A stretch of DNA of 64,000 bases from CAWDDG01 sp963801065 (lineage in GTDB: Bacteria > Actinomycetota > Actinomycetes > Jiangellales > Jiangellaceae): the NCBI GenBank assembly GCA_963801065.1, contig CAWDDG010000008.1, positions 682,001 through 746,000 of the forward strand, read 5' to 3'. Of this stretch, positions 32,671-40,975 are shown piece after piece. Each line of letters starts with the position of its first letter. Positions within the stretch are counted from its first letter, which is position 1. The notes below the pieces were generated by a model. It saw nothing but the letters and a program-made list of their open reading frames with translations. It had not been told where the DNA came from and ran no database searches. A program made the position numbers and the translations under genes.

Positions 32671-33153
32671 GTGGCCGACCGAGCCCGGACACGCAAGCTG
32701 GCCGACCGCATCCGGGTGATCGTCGCCGAGACCCTGGAACGGCGGGTCAAGGACCCGAGGCTCGGCTTCGTGACCGTGACCGACACCCGGGTCACCGGCG
32801 ACCTCCACGACGCCACGGTCTTCTACACCGTCTACGGCGACGAGACCGAACGGGCCGAGACGGCAGCCGCGCTGGACAGCGTGAAGGGACTGCTCCGGTC
32901 CGAGGTGGGCCGCCAGACGGGCGTGCGGTTCACCCCGACGCTGACGTTCGTCGCCGACGCGGTCCCCGAGAACGCCGCACGCATCGACGACCTGCTCAGG
33001 CGGGCCCGGGAGTCCGATGCGGAGGTGGCGCGCAGCGCCGCGGGCGCCTCGTTCGCCGGTGACGCCGACCCCTACAAGGCGCCGAACGGGGACGCAGCGG
33101 CTCTGGGCGCCGGGCCCGGTGCGGCTGCAGACGACGAGGACGCCAGCGAGTGA
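32671..33153 (+). CDS. rbfA: Ribosome-binding factor A
   Basis: RbfA helps mature the 16S rRNA 5' end in late 30S assembly. The 160-residue protein shows ARTRKLADRIRVIVAETLER, RVKDPRLGFVTVTDTRVTGD, DLHDATVFYTVYGDE and GRQTGVRFTPTLTFVAD, the single KH-like domain of the family, then an extra Asp/Ala-rich tail of about 45 residues, frequent in actinobacteria. GTG 32671 follows a GAGGA ribosome site. The stop overlaps the truB GTG by four bases. Confidence 0.94.
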   Translation: MADRARTRKLADRIRVIVAETLERRVKDPRLGFVTVTDTRVTGDLHDATVFYTVYGDETERAETAAALDSVKGLLRSEVGRQTGVRFTPTLTFVADAVPENAARIDDLLRRARESDAEVARSAAGASFAGDADPYKAPNGDAAALGAGPGAAADDEDASE

Positions 33154-34034
33154 CCGACGACACCGTCCCCAGCGGTCTGGTCGTCGTCGACAAGCCGGCC
33201 GGCCTGACCTCGCACGACGTGGTGGCACGGCTGCGCAAGCTCTCCGGCACCCGCCGGGTCGGGCATGCCGGCACGCTGGACCCGATGGCGACCGGTGTGC
33301 TGGTGGTGGGTCTGGGCGCCGCGACCAGGATGCTCGGGTACCTTGCGCTCGCCGAGAAGGGCTACGCGGCCACGATCCGGCTCGGCGCGTCCACAGTCAC
33401 CGACGACGTCGAGGGCGAGGTCGTCGCCGAGCAGGACGCGTCGCACGTGACGGACGCGGCGCTGGCCGCCGAGACCGTGGCGCTGACGGGCGAGATCCGG
33501 CAGATCCCGAGCGCCGTGAGCGCCGTCAAGGTCGGTGGCGTCCGCTCGTACGCACGGGTCCGCCGCGGTGAGCAGGTCGATCTCAAGGCCCGGACCGTGA
33601 CCGTGAGCCGCTTTGAGGTCGTGACGGTGCGCCGTGAAGGGCAGTACACGGATGTCGATGTCGAGGTCGACTGCTCGTCCGGTACCTACATCCGGGCGCT
33701 GGCGCGCGACCTCGGCGCCGCGCTCGGTGTCGGTGGGCACCTCACTGCCTTGCGCCGGACCATGGTCGGACCGTACGGCCTCGACCGAGCGAGCACGCTC
33801 GCCGAGCTGGCCGAGCGCCTGGAGGTGATGCCGATCGCCGTGGCCGCCGCTGCCGCGTTCCCGCGGCTGGACGTCGACGCCGAGACCGCAAGGCGGATCG
33901 CCCACGGTGCGCAGCTGCCGCGCACCGGGCTAGGCCCGGGCCCCGTCGCGGTCTTCGGTCCGGACGGCGCGCTGCTCTCACTGGTCGAGGATCGTGGACC
34001 CCGTGCCAAGCATCTCGCCGTCTTCGTAAGCTGA
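33150..34034 (+). CDS. truB: tRNA pseudouridine(55) synthase TruB
   Basis: TruB makes pseudouridine 55 in the T-loop of tRNAs. The 294-residue protein has VVDKPAGLTSHDVVARLRKL and RVGHAGTLDPMATGVLVVGL (catalytic Asp in GTLDP), plus the RRGEQVDLKARTVTVS and VDCSSGTYIRALARDLG motifs of family I. The C-terminal ~60 residues form the PUA-like/TruB C domain. GTG 33150 overlaps the rbfA stop (GTGA). The order rbfA-truB-ribF is conserved. Confidence 0.95.
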   Translation: MTDDTVPSGLVVVDKPAGLTSHDVVARLRKLSGTRRVGHAGTLDPMATGVLVVGLGAATRMLGYLALAEKGYAATIRLGASTVTDDVEGEVVAEQDASHVTDAALAAETVALTGEIRQIPSAVSAVKVGGVRSYARVRRGEQVDLKARTVTVSRFEVVTVRREGQYTDVDVEVDCSSGTYIRALARDLGAALGVGGHLTALRRTMVGPYGLDRASTLAELAERLEVMPIAVAAAAAFPRLDVDAETARRIAHGAQLPRTGLGPGPVAVFGPDGALLSLVEDRGPRAKHLAVFVS

Positions 34035-34090
34035 GCGCGGCCGCGCTCGGCACGTCGGCGCACTTCGGCCTGACCGCGAAGGAGTCTGTC

Positions 34091-35035
34091 GTGAGCGTCT
34101 GGCGCTCGGTGGACGAGGTGCCGACCGACCTGGGCAGGACGGCTGTCACGATCGGTGTCTTCGACGGCGTCCACCGCGGCCACCAGGAGGTGGTCGGCAC
34201 GGCGGCCACGAGCGCGCGGCGGCATGGTGTGCCCCTCGTCGCCGTCACGTTCGACCCGAACCCGGTCGTCGTGGTCCGACCCGAGGCCGCGCCGCCCTCG
34301 CTGCTCGCCGTTCCGGCACGGGTGGCGCTGCTGACCCAGGCCGGCGCCGACCACGTCCTCGTGCTGCCGTTCGACCGTGAGCGGTCGAAGCAGCCGGCTG
34401 AGGACTTCGTCGACGAGATCGTCGTCGCGCTGCTCCACGCGATGGTGGTCGTGGTCGGTCCGGACTTCCGCTTCGGCCACCGGGCTGCCGGCGACGTCGC
34501 ACTGCTGGAGCGGATGGGAAAGGAACGGGACTTCGTGGTCGAGACAGTCGAGCCGGTGGGCGATCGCCACGTGGCCCGCTGGTCGTCGACGTACGTCAGG
34601 CAACGCGTCGCCGACGGTGACGTCGCCGCAGCCGCCGAGGCGCTCGGCCGGCCGTTCCGGGTCGAAGGGGTCGTCGTCCGCGGCCACGAGCGTGGCCGCG
34701 CGATGGGCTTCCCGACCGCGAACGTGCCGGCCCGGGAGGGCGAGCTCGTCCCCGCCGACGGCGTCTACGCGGGCTGGCTCACCCGGCTCGACGTCGACGA
34801 GCCGGAGCGATGGCCGGCTGCGATCTCGGTCGGCACGAACCCGACCTTCGACGGCGTGGAGCGCACCGTGGAGTCCTACGTGCTGGACCGGGACGACCTG
34901 GAGCTCTACGGGGCAGCCGTGGCCGTCGACTTCGTCGCCCGGATCCGCCGCCAGCAGCGCTTCGACTCCGTCCAGGACCTGGTCGCGCGCATGCACCGCG
35001 ACGTCGAGGAGACCAGGACCGCACTGGCGCTCTGA
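34091..35035 (+). CDS. ribF: Bifunctional riboflavin kinase / FAD synthetase
   Basis: RibF turns riboflavin into FMN and then FAD. The 314-residue protein has an N-terminal nucleotidyltransferase domain (TIGVFDGVHRGHQEVVGTAA, VVVGPDFRFGHRAAGDVALL) and a C-terminal riboflavin-kinase domain (GHERGRAMGFPTANVPAREG, NPTFDGVERTVESYVLD). Length is standard. GAAGGAG at about 34078-34084 precedes GTG 34091. FAD made here is a cofactor for ThyX encoded downstream at 47980. Confidence 0.94.
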   Translation: MSVWRSVDEVPTDLGRTAVTIGVFDGVHRGHQEVVGTAATSARRHGVPLVAVTFDPNPVVVVRPEAAPPSLLAVPARVALLTQAGADHVLVLPFDRERSKQPAEDFVDEIVVALLHAMVVVVGPDFRFGHRAAGDVALLERMGKERDFVVETVEPVGDRHVARWSSTYVRQRVADGDVAAAAEALGRPFRVEGVVVRGHERGRAMGFPTANVPAREGELVPADGVYAGWLTRLDVDEPERWPAAISVGTNPTFDGVERTVESYVLDRDDLELYGAAVAVDFVARIRRQQRFDSVQDLVARMHRDVEETRTALAL

Positions 35036-35070
35036 CCTGGCCCGTCACCAGCACCGGCGGGGCTCGCCGA

Positions 35071-35100
35071 TTACGCCTCGGCGCCCGTGACTGGTAGCCT
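35071..35100 (+). promoter_or_regulatory. Candidate rpsO promoter
   Basis: TTACGC (35071-35076) and TAGCCT (35095-35100) are 18 bases apart, upstream of rpsO, giving a leader of about 80 bases before GTG 35188. The leader ends with the GAAGGAG ribosome site (35177-35183). Confidence 0.5.
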
Positions 35101-35187
35101 TGTCGATGCCGTCAGAACGGCCGCGGATGGAGAGTGCCCCGGAGGACTTGCCCGGGAGCGCCGCGCAACGACCTTCGAAGGAGTCCC

Positions 35188-35457
35188 GTGTCGCTCGACA
35201 CTGCCACGAAGAAGCAGATCATGGCCGAGCATGGCCGCACCGAGAACGACACGGGCTCGCCCGAGGTCCAGGTGGCGGTGCTGACCCACCGCATCAACCA
35301 CCTCACCGAGCACCTCAAGGAGCACAAGCACGACCACCACAGCCGTCGGGGTCTGCTGCTGCTCGTCGGCCAGCGTCGCCGGTTGCTCAACTACCTGTCC
35401 CAGAAGGACATCACGCGCTACCGCCAGCTGATCGAGAAGCTCGGCCTGCGTCGATGA
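35188..35457 (+). CDS. rpsO: 30S ribosomal protein S15
   Basis: S15 is a primary 16S rRNA-binding protein. The 89-residue sequence (SLDTATKKQIMAEHGRTEND, GSPEVQVAVLTHRINHLTEH, HSRRGLLLLVGQRRRLLNYL) has exactly the family's length. GTG 35188 was chosen from the GAAGGAG ribosome site (35177-35183); a longer frame from 35134 is unnecessary. The neighbour pnp is the conserved partner and S15 levels are often tied to PNPase through this region. Confidence 0.97.
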   Translation: MSLDTATKKQIMAEHGRTENDTGSPEVQVAVLTHRINHLTEHLKEHKHDHHSRRGLLLLVGQRRRLLNYLSQKDITRYRQLIEKLGLRR

Positions 35458-35660
35458 CCGTTCACAACTGAACACGAGACCAACCACCACAAGGGGTGGC
35501 CCGCGGATCCGCCGGACCTTCGCAGCCGGTCCTCGGTAGTGGCCCCCGGGTCCCATGTGCGGCAATGCTGCGCGACCCGGGCGCTTCCATCGAAGACCGG
35601 CACCATACGAGTCCTGAGTCCGACCCGACCTGCGGCCCACTCCACGTACCCCAAGGAGGG
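35458..35660 (+). ncRNA. Actino-pnp-like structured leader of pnp
   Basis: The 209-base gap before pnp contains the segment GGACCTTCGCAGCCGGTCC followed by TCGGTAGTGGCCCCCGG (about 35516-35550), which resembles the Actino-pnp RNA motif known from 5' leaders of actinobacterial PNPase genes. The match is from memory of the motif and position; covariance scoring is needed. The rest of the gap is the rpsO 3' end and the pnp ribosome site (AAGGAGGGTGA). Confidence 0.55.
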
Positions 35661-35666
35661 TGACCC

Positions 35667-37886
35667 GTGACGGGTCCGCAGATCCACACTGCCGAAGCCG
35701 TGATCGACAACGGCCGCTTCGGCACCCGCACCATCCGCTTCGAGACCGGGCAGCTCGCCCGCCAGGCCGCCGGCTCCGCCGTCGCCTACCTCGACGACGA
35801 AACCATGCTGCTCTCGGCGACCACCGCCTCGAAGCAGCCCAAGGAACACCTCGACTTCTTCCCGCTGACGATCGACGTCGAGGAGCGGATGTACGCCGCC
35901 GGGCGCATCCCCGGCTCGTTCTTCCGCCGCGAGGGCCGCCCGAGCGAGGAGGCCATCCTCACCTGCCGGCTCACCGACCGTCCGCTGCGGCCGTCCTTCG
36001 CCAAGGGCCTGCGCAACGAGATCCAGGTGGTCATCACGGTGATGTCGCTGCATCCCGACCACCTCTACGACGTCGTGGCCATCAACGCCGCGTCGGCGTC
36101 GACCCAGATTGCCGGGCTGCCGTTCAGCGGCCCCGTCGGCGCCGTGCGCGTCGCGCTGATCGAGGACCAGTGGGTCGCGTTCCCGCACTACTCTCAGCTC
36201 GAGGATGCCGTCTTCGACATGGTGGTCGCGGGTCGCGTGCTCCCCGATGGCGACGTCGCGATCATGATGGTCGAGGCGGAGTCGACGGCCAGCACCTGGA
36301 ATCTGGTCCAGGGTGGACGGACGGCGCCGACCGAGGAGGTCGTCGCCGCCGGCCTCGAGGCCGCCAAGCCGTTCATCACGACGTTGTGCGAGGCGCAGCG
36401 GCGGCTCGCCGACGCAGCCGCCAAGCCGACCGGTGAGTTCCCGACCTACCTCGACTACACCGATGACGTCTACGCCGCCGTCGAGGCCGAGGCCCGCGCC
36501 GACCTGGCGCAGGCCCTCGTGATCGTGAGCAAGTCCGAGCGCGAGGCCCGCCTGGAGGAGATCAAGGACCGCACCAAGGGTGCGCTGCAGCCCGGGTTCG
36601 AGGGTCGCGAGAAGGAGATCAGCGCAGCCTTCCGGTCGCTGACCAAGACCGTCGTCCGAGACCGCGTGCTGCGCGACAAGGTCCGCATCGACGGCCGTGG
36701 GCTCACCGAGATCCGCACGCTGTCGGCAGAGGTGGGCCCGGTGCCGCGTGCGCACGGCTCGGCATTGTTCGAGCGCGGCGAGACCCAGATCCTCGGCGTC
36801 AGCACGCTGAACATGCTCAGCCTGGAACAGAAGCTCGACACGCTCTCCCCGGAGAAGACGAAGCGCTACATGCACAACTACAACTTCCCGCCGTACTCGA
36901 CCGGTGAGACGGGCCGGGTCGGCTCGCCGAAGCGCCGCGAGATCGGGCACGGCGCGCTCGCCGAGCGCGCCCTGCTGCCCGTGCTGCCGACGCGCGAGGA
37001 GTTCCCCTACGCCATCCGCCAGGTCTCCGAGGCTCTCGGCTCCAACGGATCGACGTCGATGGGGTCGGTCTGCGCGTCCACGATGTCGCTGCTCAACGCC
37101 GGCGTGCCGCTGCGTGCAGCGGTCGCGGGCATCGCAATGGGCCTGATCTCGGGCGAGGTCGGGGGCCAGATCCAGTTCGTCACGCTGACCGACATCCTGG
37201 GCGCCGAGGACGCGTACGGCGACATGGACTTCAAGGTCGCGGGCACCCGTGACTTCGTGACCGCTCTTCAGCTCGACACGAAGCTCGACGGCATCCCGGC
37301 CTCGGTGTTGGCGGCCGCCCTGCAGCAGGCCAAGCAGGCCCGGCTGACGATCCTCGACGTCATGGCCGAGGCCATCTCCGAGCCCGACGAGATGAGCCCC
37401 TACGCGCCGCGGATCATCACCATCAAGATCCCGGTCGACCAGATCGGTGCCGTGATCGGCCCGAAGGGCAAGATCATCAACCAGATCCAGGACGAGACCG
37501 GCGCACAGATCGCGATCGAGGACGACGGCACCATCTTCATCGGCGCCGAGGACGGCTCCTCGGCCGAGGCAGCGCGCACGCAGATCAACGCCATCGCCAA
37601 CCCGACGATGCCCGAGGTCGGCGAGCGCTACCTGGGCACGGTCGTGAAGACGACGAGCTTCGGCGCGTTCGTCTCGCTCCTTCCGGGCAAGGACGGCCTC
37701 GTGCACATCTCCAAGCTGCGGGCACTGGCCGGTGGCAAGCGGGTCGAGAACGTCGACGACGTCGTGTCGGTCGGTCAGAAGATCCAGGTCGAGGTCGCCG
37801 AGATCGACGACCGCGGCAAGCTCTCGCTGTCCCCGGTCGTGGAGGACGCGGCGCCGGTCGCCGACAAGGTCGACGCCGTTTCGTGA
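35667..37886 (+). CDS. pnp: Polyribonucleotide nucleotidyltransferase (PNPase)
   Basis: PNPase degrades RNA 3' to 5' with phosphate and, in reverse, adds tails; in many actinobacteria it also makes polymeric tails in place of poly(A) polymerase. The 739-residue protein has two RNase PH domains (first ~10-150; second ~340-560, RIDGRGLTEIRTLSAEVGPV, ERGETQILGVSTLNMLS, MGSVCASTMSLLNAGVPL), a helical linker, a KH domain (QIGAVIGPKGKIINQIQDET) and an S1 domain (GERYLGTVVKTTSFGAFVSL). GTG 35667 follows AAGGAGGG. The stop overlaps the start of the M16 gene. Confidence 0.96.
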   Translation: MTGPQIHTAEAVIDNGRFGTRTIRFETGQLARQAAGSAVAYLDDETMLLSATTASKQPKEHLDFFPLTIDVEERMYAAGRIPGSFFRREGRPSEEAILTCRLTDRPLRPSFAKGLRNEIQVVITVMSLHPDHLYDVVAINAASASTQIAGLPFSGPVGAVRVALIEDQWVAFPHYSQLEDAVFDMVVAGRVLPDGDVAIMMVEAESTASTWNLVQGGRTAPTEEVVAAGLEAAKPFITTLCEAQRRLADAAAKPTGEFPTYLDYTDDVYAAVEAEARADLAQALVIVSKSEREARLEEIKDRTKGALQPGFEGREKEISAAFRSLTKTVVRDRVLRDKVRIDGRGLTEIRTLSAEVGPVPRAHGSALFERGETQILGVSTLNMLSLEQKLDTLSPEKTKRYMHNYNFPPYSTGETGRVGSPKRREIGHGALAERALLPVLPTREEFPYAIRQVSEALGSNGSTSMGSVCASTMSLLNAGVPLRAAVAGIAMGLISGEVGGQIQFVTLTDILGAEDAYGDMDFKVAGTRDFVTALQLDTKLDGIPASVLAAALQQAKQARLTILDVMAEAISEPDEMSPYAPRIITIKIPVDQIGAVIGPKGKIINQIQDETGAQIAIEDDGTIFIGAEDGSSAEAARTQINAIANPTMPEVGERYLGTVVKTTSFGAFVSLLPGKDGLVHISKLRALAGGKRVENVDDVVSVGQKIQVEVAEIDDRGKLSLSPVVEDAAPVADKVDAVS

Positions 37887-39199
37887 GAGCGGCAACTCGC
37901 ACGCTGTTGCGTGGGGACGGCGGCGGAGTCGTCCGTCGTACCGTCCTCCCGGGTGGCCTGCGCGTCGTCACCGAGTCGGTGCCGACCGTCCGCTCGGTGG
38001 CGTTCGGCATCTGGGTCGGCGTCGGGTCGCGTGACGAGACCCCGGCGCAGGCCGGCGCGACCCACTACCTGGAGCATCTGCTCTTCAAGGGGACGAAGCG
38101 ACGATCAGCGCTGGAGATCTCGGCGGCGGTCGAGTCCGTCGGCGGCGAGATCAACGCGTTCACCGCCAAGGAGTTCACCTGCTACTACGCCCGGGTGCTC
38201 GACGACGACCTGCCGCTCGCGGTGGACGTGGTGTCGGACATGGTGACGTCGTCGCTGGTCGCCCCGGCTGACGTCGAGTCCGAGCGTGACGTCGTCCTCG
38301 AGGAGATCGCGATGCGCGACGACGACCCGTCCGATGCCGTGCACGACCTCGTGGCCGAGCAGATGTGGGGTTCCGCACCACTGGGCCGGCCGATCCTTGG
38401 CACCGTCGACAGCATCACGTCGCTGTCGCGTGACGTGGTCCACCGGTACTACCGGCGGCGGTACCGTCCGTCCAACATCGTGGTGGCCGCGGCCGGCAAC
38501 CTCGACCACGCCCGCGTGGTCCGGTTGGTCCGGTCGGCCTTCCAGCAAGCCGGCTTCCTCTCCTCGGACGACGTGCCGGCCCCGCCCCGGATCGGCGGCC
38601 GAGCGCCTCGGTCCAATGCCGGCGTCGCGACGCTCGAGCGCCCCACCGAGCAGGCCAACATGGTTCTCGCGACGCCTGGGCTGGCTCGAACCGACGACCG
38701 TCGCTTCGCCATGGGTGTGCTCAACGTTGCTCTCGGTGGTGGCATGTCGTCGCGCCTGTTCCAGGAGGTGCGCGAGAAGCGCGGCCTGGCGTACTCGGTG
38801 TATTCCTACTCGACCCAGTACGCCGACACCGGCCTGGTCGGCATCTATGTCGGCTGCCAGCCCAGGAAGGTCGACGAGGTGCTCGCGCTCTGCCGCGACG
38901 CGCTTGCCGACGTCGCCGAGCACGGCATCACCGATGCCGAGCTCGCACGCGGCACCGGACAGCTGCGCGGCGGGCTGGTGCTCGGGCTCGAGGACACCGG
39001 CTCGCGGATGAGCCGCCTCGCCAAGGGAGAGCTGGTCTACGGCGAGCTGCCCAGCATCGACGAGCTCTTGGCCCGCATCGGCGCCGTCACGCTCGACGAT
39101 GTCCGGGCAGTCGCAGGCGAGCTGCTCGCGGCGGCGCCGACCCTCGCCGTCGTCGGCCCCTTCGACGACCCCTCCCGCTTCGAGCCAGCCGTCGCCTGA
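37883..39199 (+). CDS. M16-family zinc peptidase
   Basis: A 438-residue pitrilysin/processing-peptidase-like protein, the standard gene after pnp in actinobacteria. The inverted zinc motif HYLEHLLFKGT (H-x-x-E-H) lies near residue 57, with the distal Glu in VVLEEIAMRDDDP. The second half contains the M16 C-terminal domain with GGGMSSRLFQEVREKRGLAY and the YVGCQPRKVDEVL stretch. All active residues are present, so an active peptidase is likely; the substrate is unknown. GTG 37883 overlaps the pnp stop (GTGA). Confidence 0.9.
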   Translation: MRAATRTLLRGDGGGVVRRTVLPGGLRVVTESVPTVRSVAFGIWVGVGSRDETPAQAGATHYLEHLLFKGTKRRSALEISAAVESVGGEINAFTAKEFTCYYARVLDDDLPLAVDVVSDMVTSSLVAPADVESERDVVLEEIAMRDDDPSDAVHDLVAEQMWGSAPLGRPILGTVDSITSLSRDVVHRYYRRRYRPSNIVVAAAGNLDHARVVRLVRSAFQQAGFLSSDDVPAPPRIGGRAPRSNAGVATLERPTEQANMVLATPGLARTDDRRFAMGVLNVALGGGMSSRLFQEVREKRGLAYSVYSYSTQYADTGLVGIYVGCQPRKVDEVLALCRDALADVAEHGITDAELARGTGQLRGGLVLGLEDTGSRMSRLAKGELVYGELPSIDELLARIGAVTLDDVRAVAGELLAAAPTLAVVGPFDDPSRFEPAVA

Positions 39200-39212
39200 C
39201 GCCGGAAGCCCG

Positions 39213-39302
39213 GGTGGCACGCCGGACCGCTCCACATACGTAGACAAGTCGGGCGCTGGAGCAACGGTTGAGCGTGCCATCAACAGTGATGGAGCGTGCC
39301 AA
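39213..39302 (+). repeat. Dispersed ~90-nt intergenic repeat, copy 2
   Basis: Begins GGTGGCACGCCGGA, contains CGCTCCACATACG, AACGGTTGAGCGTGCCATCA and GTGATGGAGCGTGCCA. It aligns end to end with the reverse complement of 26035-26123; the middle (~25 bases) differs most. It fills most of the gap between the M16 gene and dapB. Confidence 0.8.
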
Positions 39303-39337
39303 CCCGCCGCCCGAAGACCTTGCGGCGGCCGGTGGGG

Positions 39338-39350
39338 GACACTGGCGCGC
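39338..39350 (+). promoter_or_regulatory. -10 box of leaderless dapB transcript
   Basis: GACACT (39338-39343) lies seven bases upstream of ATG 39351. No Shine-Dalgarno sequence is present between them. Confidence 0.45.
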
Positions 39351-40091
39351 ATGACCATTGCCGTTGCGGTGATCGGGGCTGCTGGCCGGATGGGGTCTGA
39401 GGTCTGTCGGGCCGTCGAGGCTTCTGCTGATCTCGAACTCGTGGGCCGGTTCGACGTCGGCGACGAGCTCGGTGATCTGGGGGGTGCCGGTGTCGCCGTC
39501 GAGTTCTCGGTCCCGGACGCTGCGCTCGACAACGTCCTGCATTGCGTCAGGCGGGGCGTGCACGCAGTCGTGGGGACGACAGGGTGGACCGAGGACCGGC
39601 TGGAGAAGGTCCGCTGGGGGCTCGAGACCAGCCCGGGCACGGGCGTCTTGATCGCACCCAACTTCTCGCTCGGTGCGGTGCTGATGATGCGTTTCGCCGA
39701 GCAGGCGGCGCGGTTCTACGAGTCGGCCGAGGTGGTCGAGTTGCATCATCCGGACAAGGTCGACGCGCCCAGCGGGACGGCTGTCCGTACGGCCCGGCTG
39801 ATCGCCGAGGTGCGCAAGAACAGCGGCCTGCCTGCCGTTCCCGACGCGACCACGACGGCCCTTGACGGCGCCCGCGGTGCCGATGTCGACGGCGTGCGCG
39901 TGCATTCGGTGCGTCTTCGTGGGCTGGTCGCGCACCAGGAGGTCCTCCTGGGTGCACCGGGGGAGCAGCTCTCCATCAGGCACGACTCGTTCGACCGTGT
40001 GTCGTTCATGCCCGGTGTGCTGCTGGGCGTTCGGCGCGTCGGCGACATGCCGGGCCTGACAGTGGGGCTCGAGGACCTGCTGGATCTGTGA
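39351..40091 (+). CDS. dapB: 4-hydroxy-tetrahydrodipicolinate reductase
   Basis: DapB reduces the DapA product on the way to diaminopimelate and lysine. The 246-residue protein has the nucleotide-binding AVIGAAGRMGSEVCRAVEAS, VEFSVPDAALDNV, VVGTTGWTEDRL, IAPNFSLGAVLMMRF and the catalytic ELHHPDKVDAPSGTAVRTAR. Start ATG 39351 is supported by the leaderless -10 box and by homology; a longer frame upstream crosses the repeat element. dapA itself lies ten kb downstream next to thyX, the typical actinobacterial split. Confidence 0.95.
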   Translation: MTIAVAVIGAAGRMGSEVCRAVEASADLELVGRFDVGDELGDLGGAGVAVEFSVPDAALDNVLHCVRRGVHAVVGTTGWTEDRLEKVRWGLETSPGTGVLIAPNFSLGAVLMMRFAEQAARFYESAEVVELHHPDKVDAPSGTAVRTARLIAEVRKNSGLPAVPDATTTALDGARGADVDGVRVHSVRLRGLVAHQEVLLGAPGEQLSIRHDSFDRVSFMPGVLLGVRRVGDMPGLTVGLEDLLDL

Positions 40092-40167
40092 CATTGCAAT
40101 CACGCGCGGCGGGTCTGAGCGGCGCTCCCGTGCTGCGCGCCTGCCGCCCGAGGCCAGGAGCCCACCG

Positions 40168-40680
40168 ATGGACGTCAGTTCGTTCTATGCGATCGTCTCC
40201 GCGATCAACTTCACGCTGCTCGGCCTCTGGTGGGTGGCGATCAAGGAACGTTCGGACATCCGAGAACGCGACGCCTCCGGCCGGCGGGTGGCTTTCCTCA
40301 TCTCGCTCCAGTTCTCGGTACCGGGGATCATCGCGCTCGTCGGCCAGGTCGCTCCGCAGGAGCCCGTACTCTGGCGGAGCTCCTTCACATTTGCCGGTCT
40401 CGCTGGCGCCGTCGGAATCTACCTGCTCGGGCGCTCGCTGCGGCGGGTTCCCGGCCAGGCCGGCCTGGTACTCGTGTTCTGGTTCGTGGCCATCCCGATC
40501 TACGTGCTGGTCGCCGCGGTAGCCGCCTTCGAAGGGATACCCGACGCGCTGAACCTGCGGCTCAGCTCCATCGAGATCGAGGGGCTCCTGCTCACATTGC
40601 TCGTGTTCCTCGGTGTGCAGACGGCGTGGGTCGTCGCCATGGCTCCGGAGGAGAAGGACACGGTCTCGCGGATCAGGTGA
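40168..40680 (+). CDS. Small multi-pass membrane protein, function unknown
   Basis: A 170-residue hydrophobic protein with about five predicted membrane spans: FYAIVSAINFTLLGLWWVAI, FLISLQFSVPGIIALVGQVA, FTFAGLAGAVGIYLLG, GLVLVFWFVAIPIYVLVAAV and LLLTLLVFLGVQTAWVV. Charged loops (KERSDIRERDASGRR) lie in between. I do not recognise the family. It begins with ATG 40168 following AGGAGCC. Its last eight bases overlap the convergent azlD gene. Confidence 0.65.
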   Translation: MDVSSFYAIVSAINFTLLGLWWVAIKERSDIRERDASGRRVAFLISLQFSVPGIIALVGQVAPQEPVLWRSSFTFAGLAGAVGIYLLGRSLRRVPGQAGLVLVFWFVAIPIYVLVAAVAAFEGIPDALNLRLSSIEIEGLLLTLLVFLGVQTAWVVAMAPEEKDTVSRIR

Positions 40681-40975
40681 GGGCGCGCAGGATCGCGGTC
40701 GTCGCGGCAGCGACGACGATCACGACGAGGAGCGGCGCCCGCAGCAGCAGCGCGACCAGGCCTGCTCCGAGCCCGACCAGCCGCAGGTCCAGCGCCAGCC
40801 GACCATCCGTCTCGAAGGTTCCGACGGCGACCAAGGCCGCGAGGAGCGCCACCGGGAGCAGAGCCGCCACCCGCTGGACGTCGTCCCGCTCGAGCACGGA
40901 CGGCGGCAGCGACAGCCCGGCCAGCTTGAACGCGTAGCAGCCGAGCGACGCGAGGATCACGGCGGTCCAGATCAT
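40673..40975 (-). CDS. azlD: AzlD-type branched-chain amino-acid exporter subunit
   Basis: A 100-residue, three- to four-span membrane protein of the AzlD family, the small partner of AzlC. It starts IWTAVILASLGCYAFKLAGL and has ALLPVALLAALVAVGTFETD and LLLRAPLLVVIVVAAATTAI; the A-x-x-P pattern of the helices is typical. AzlCD exports valine, isoleucine, leucine and related amino acids (as in BrnFE). Its ATG overlaps the azlC stop by four bases. A frame extending far upstream is only open sequence opposite to azlC. Confidence 0.85.
   Translation of the reverse strand: MIWTAVILASLGCYAFKLAGLSLPPSVLERDDVQRVAALLPVALLAALVAVGTFETDGRLALDLRLVGLGAGLVALLLRAPLLVVIVVAAATTAILRALT

Noticed and set aside
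35418..37895. Very long open frame (825 codons) antisense to pnp
   Set aside because: Composition is the complement of conserved pnp codons in high-GC DNA; no recognisable domain and no ribosome site.
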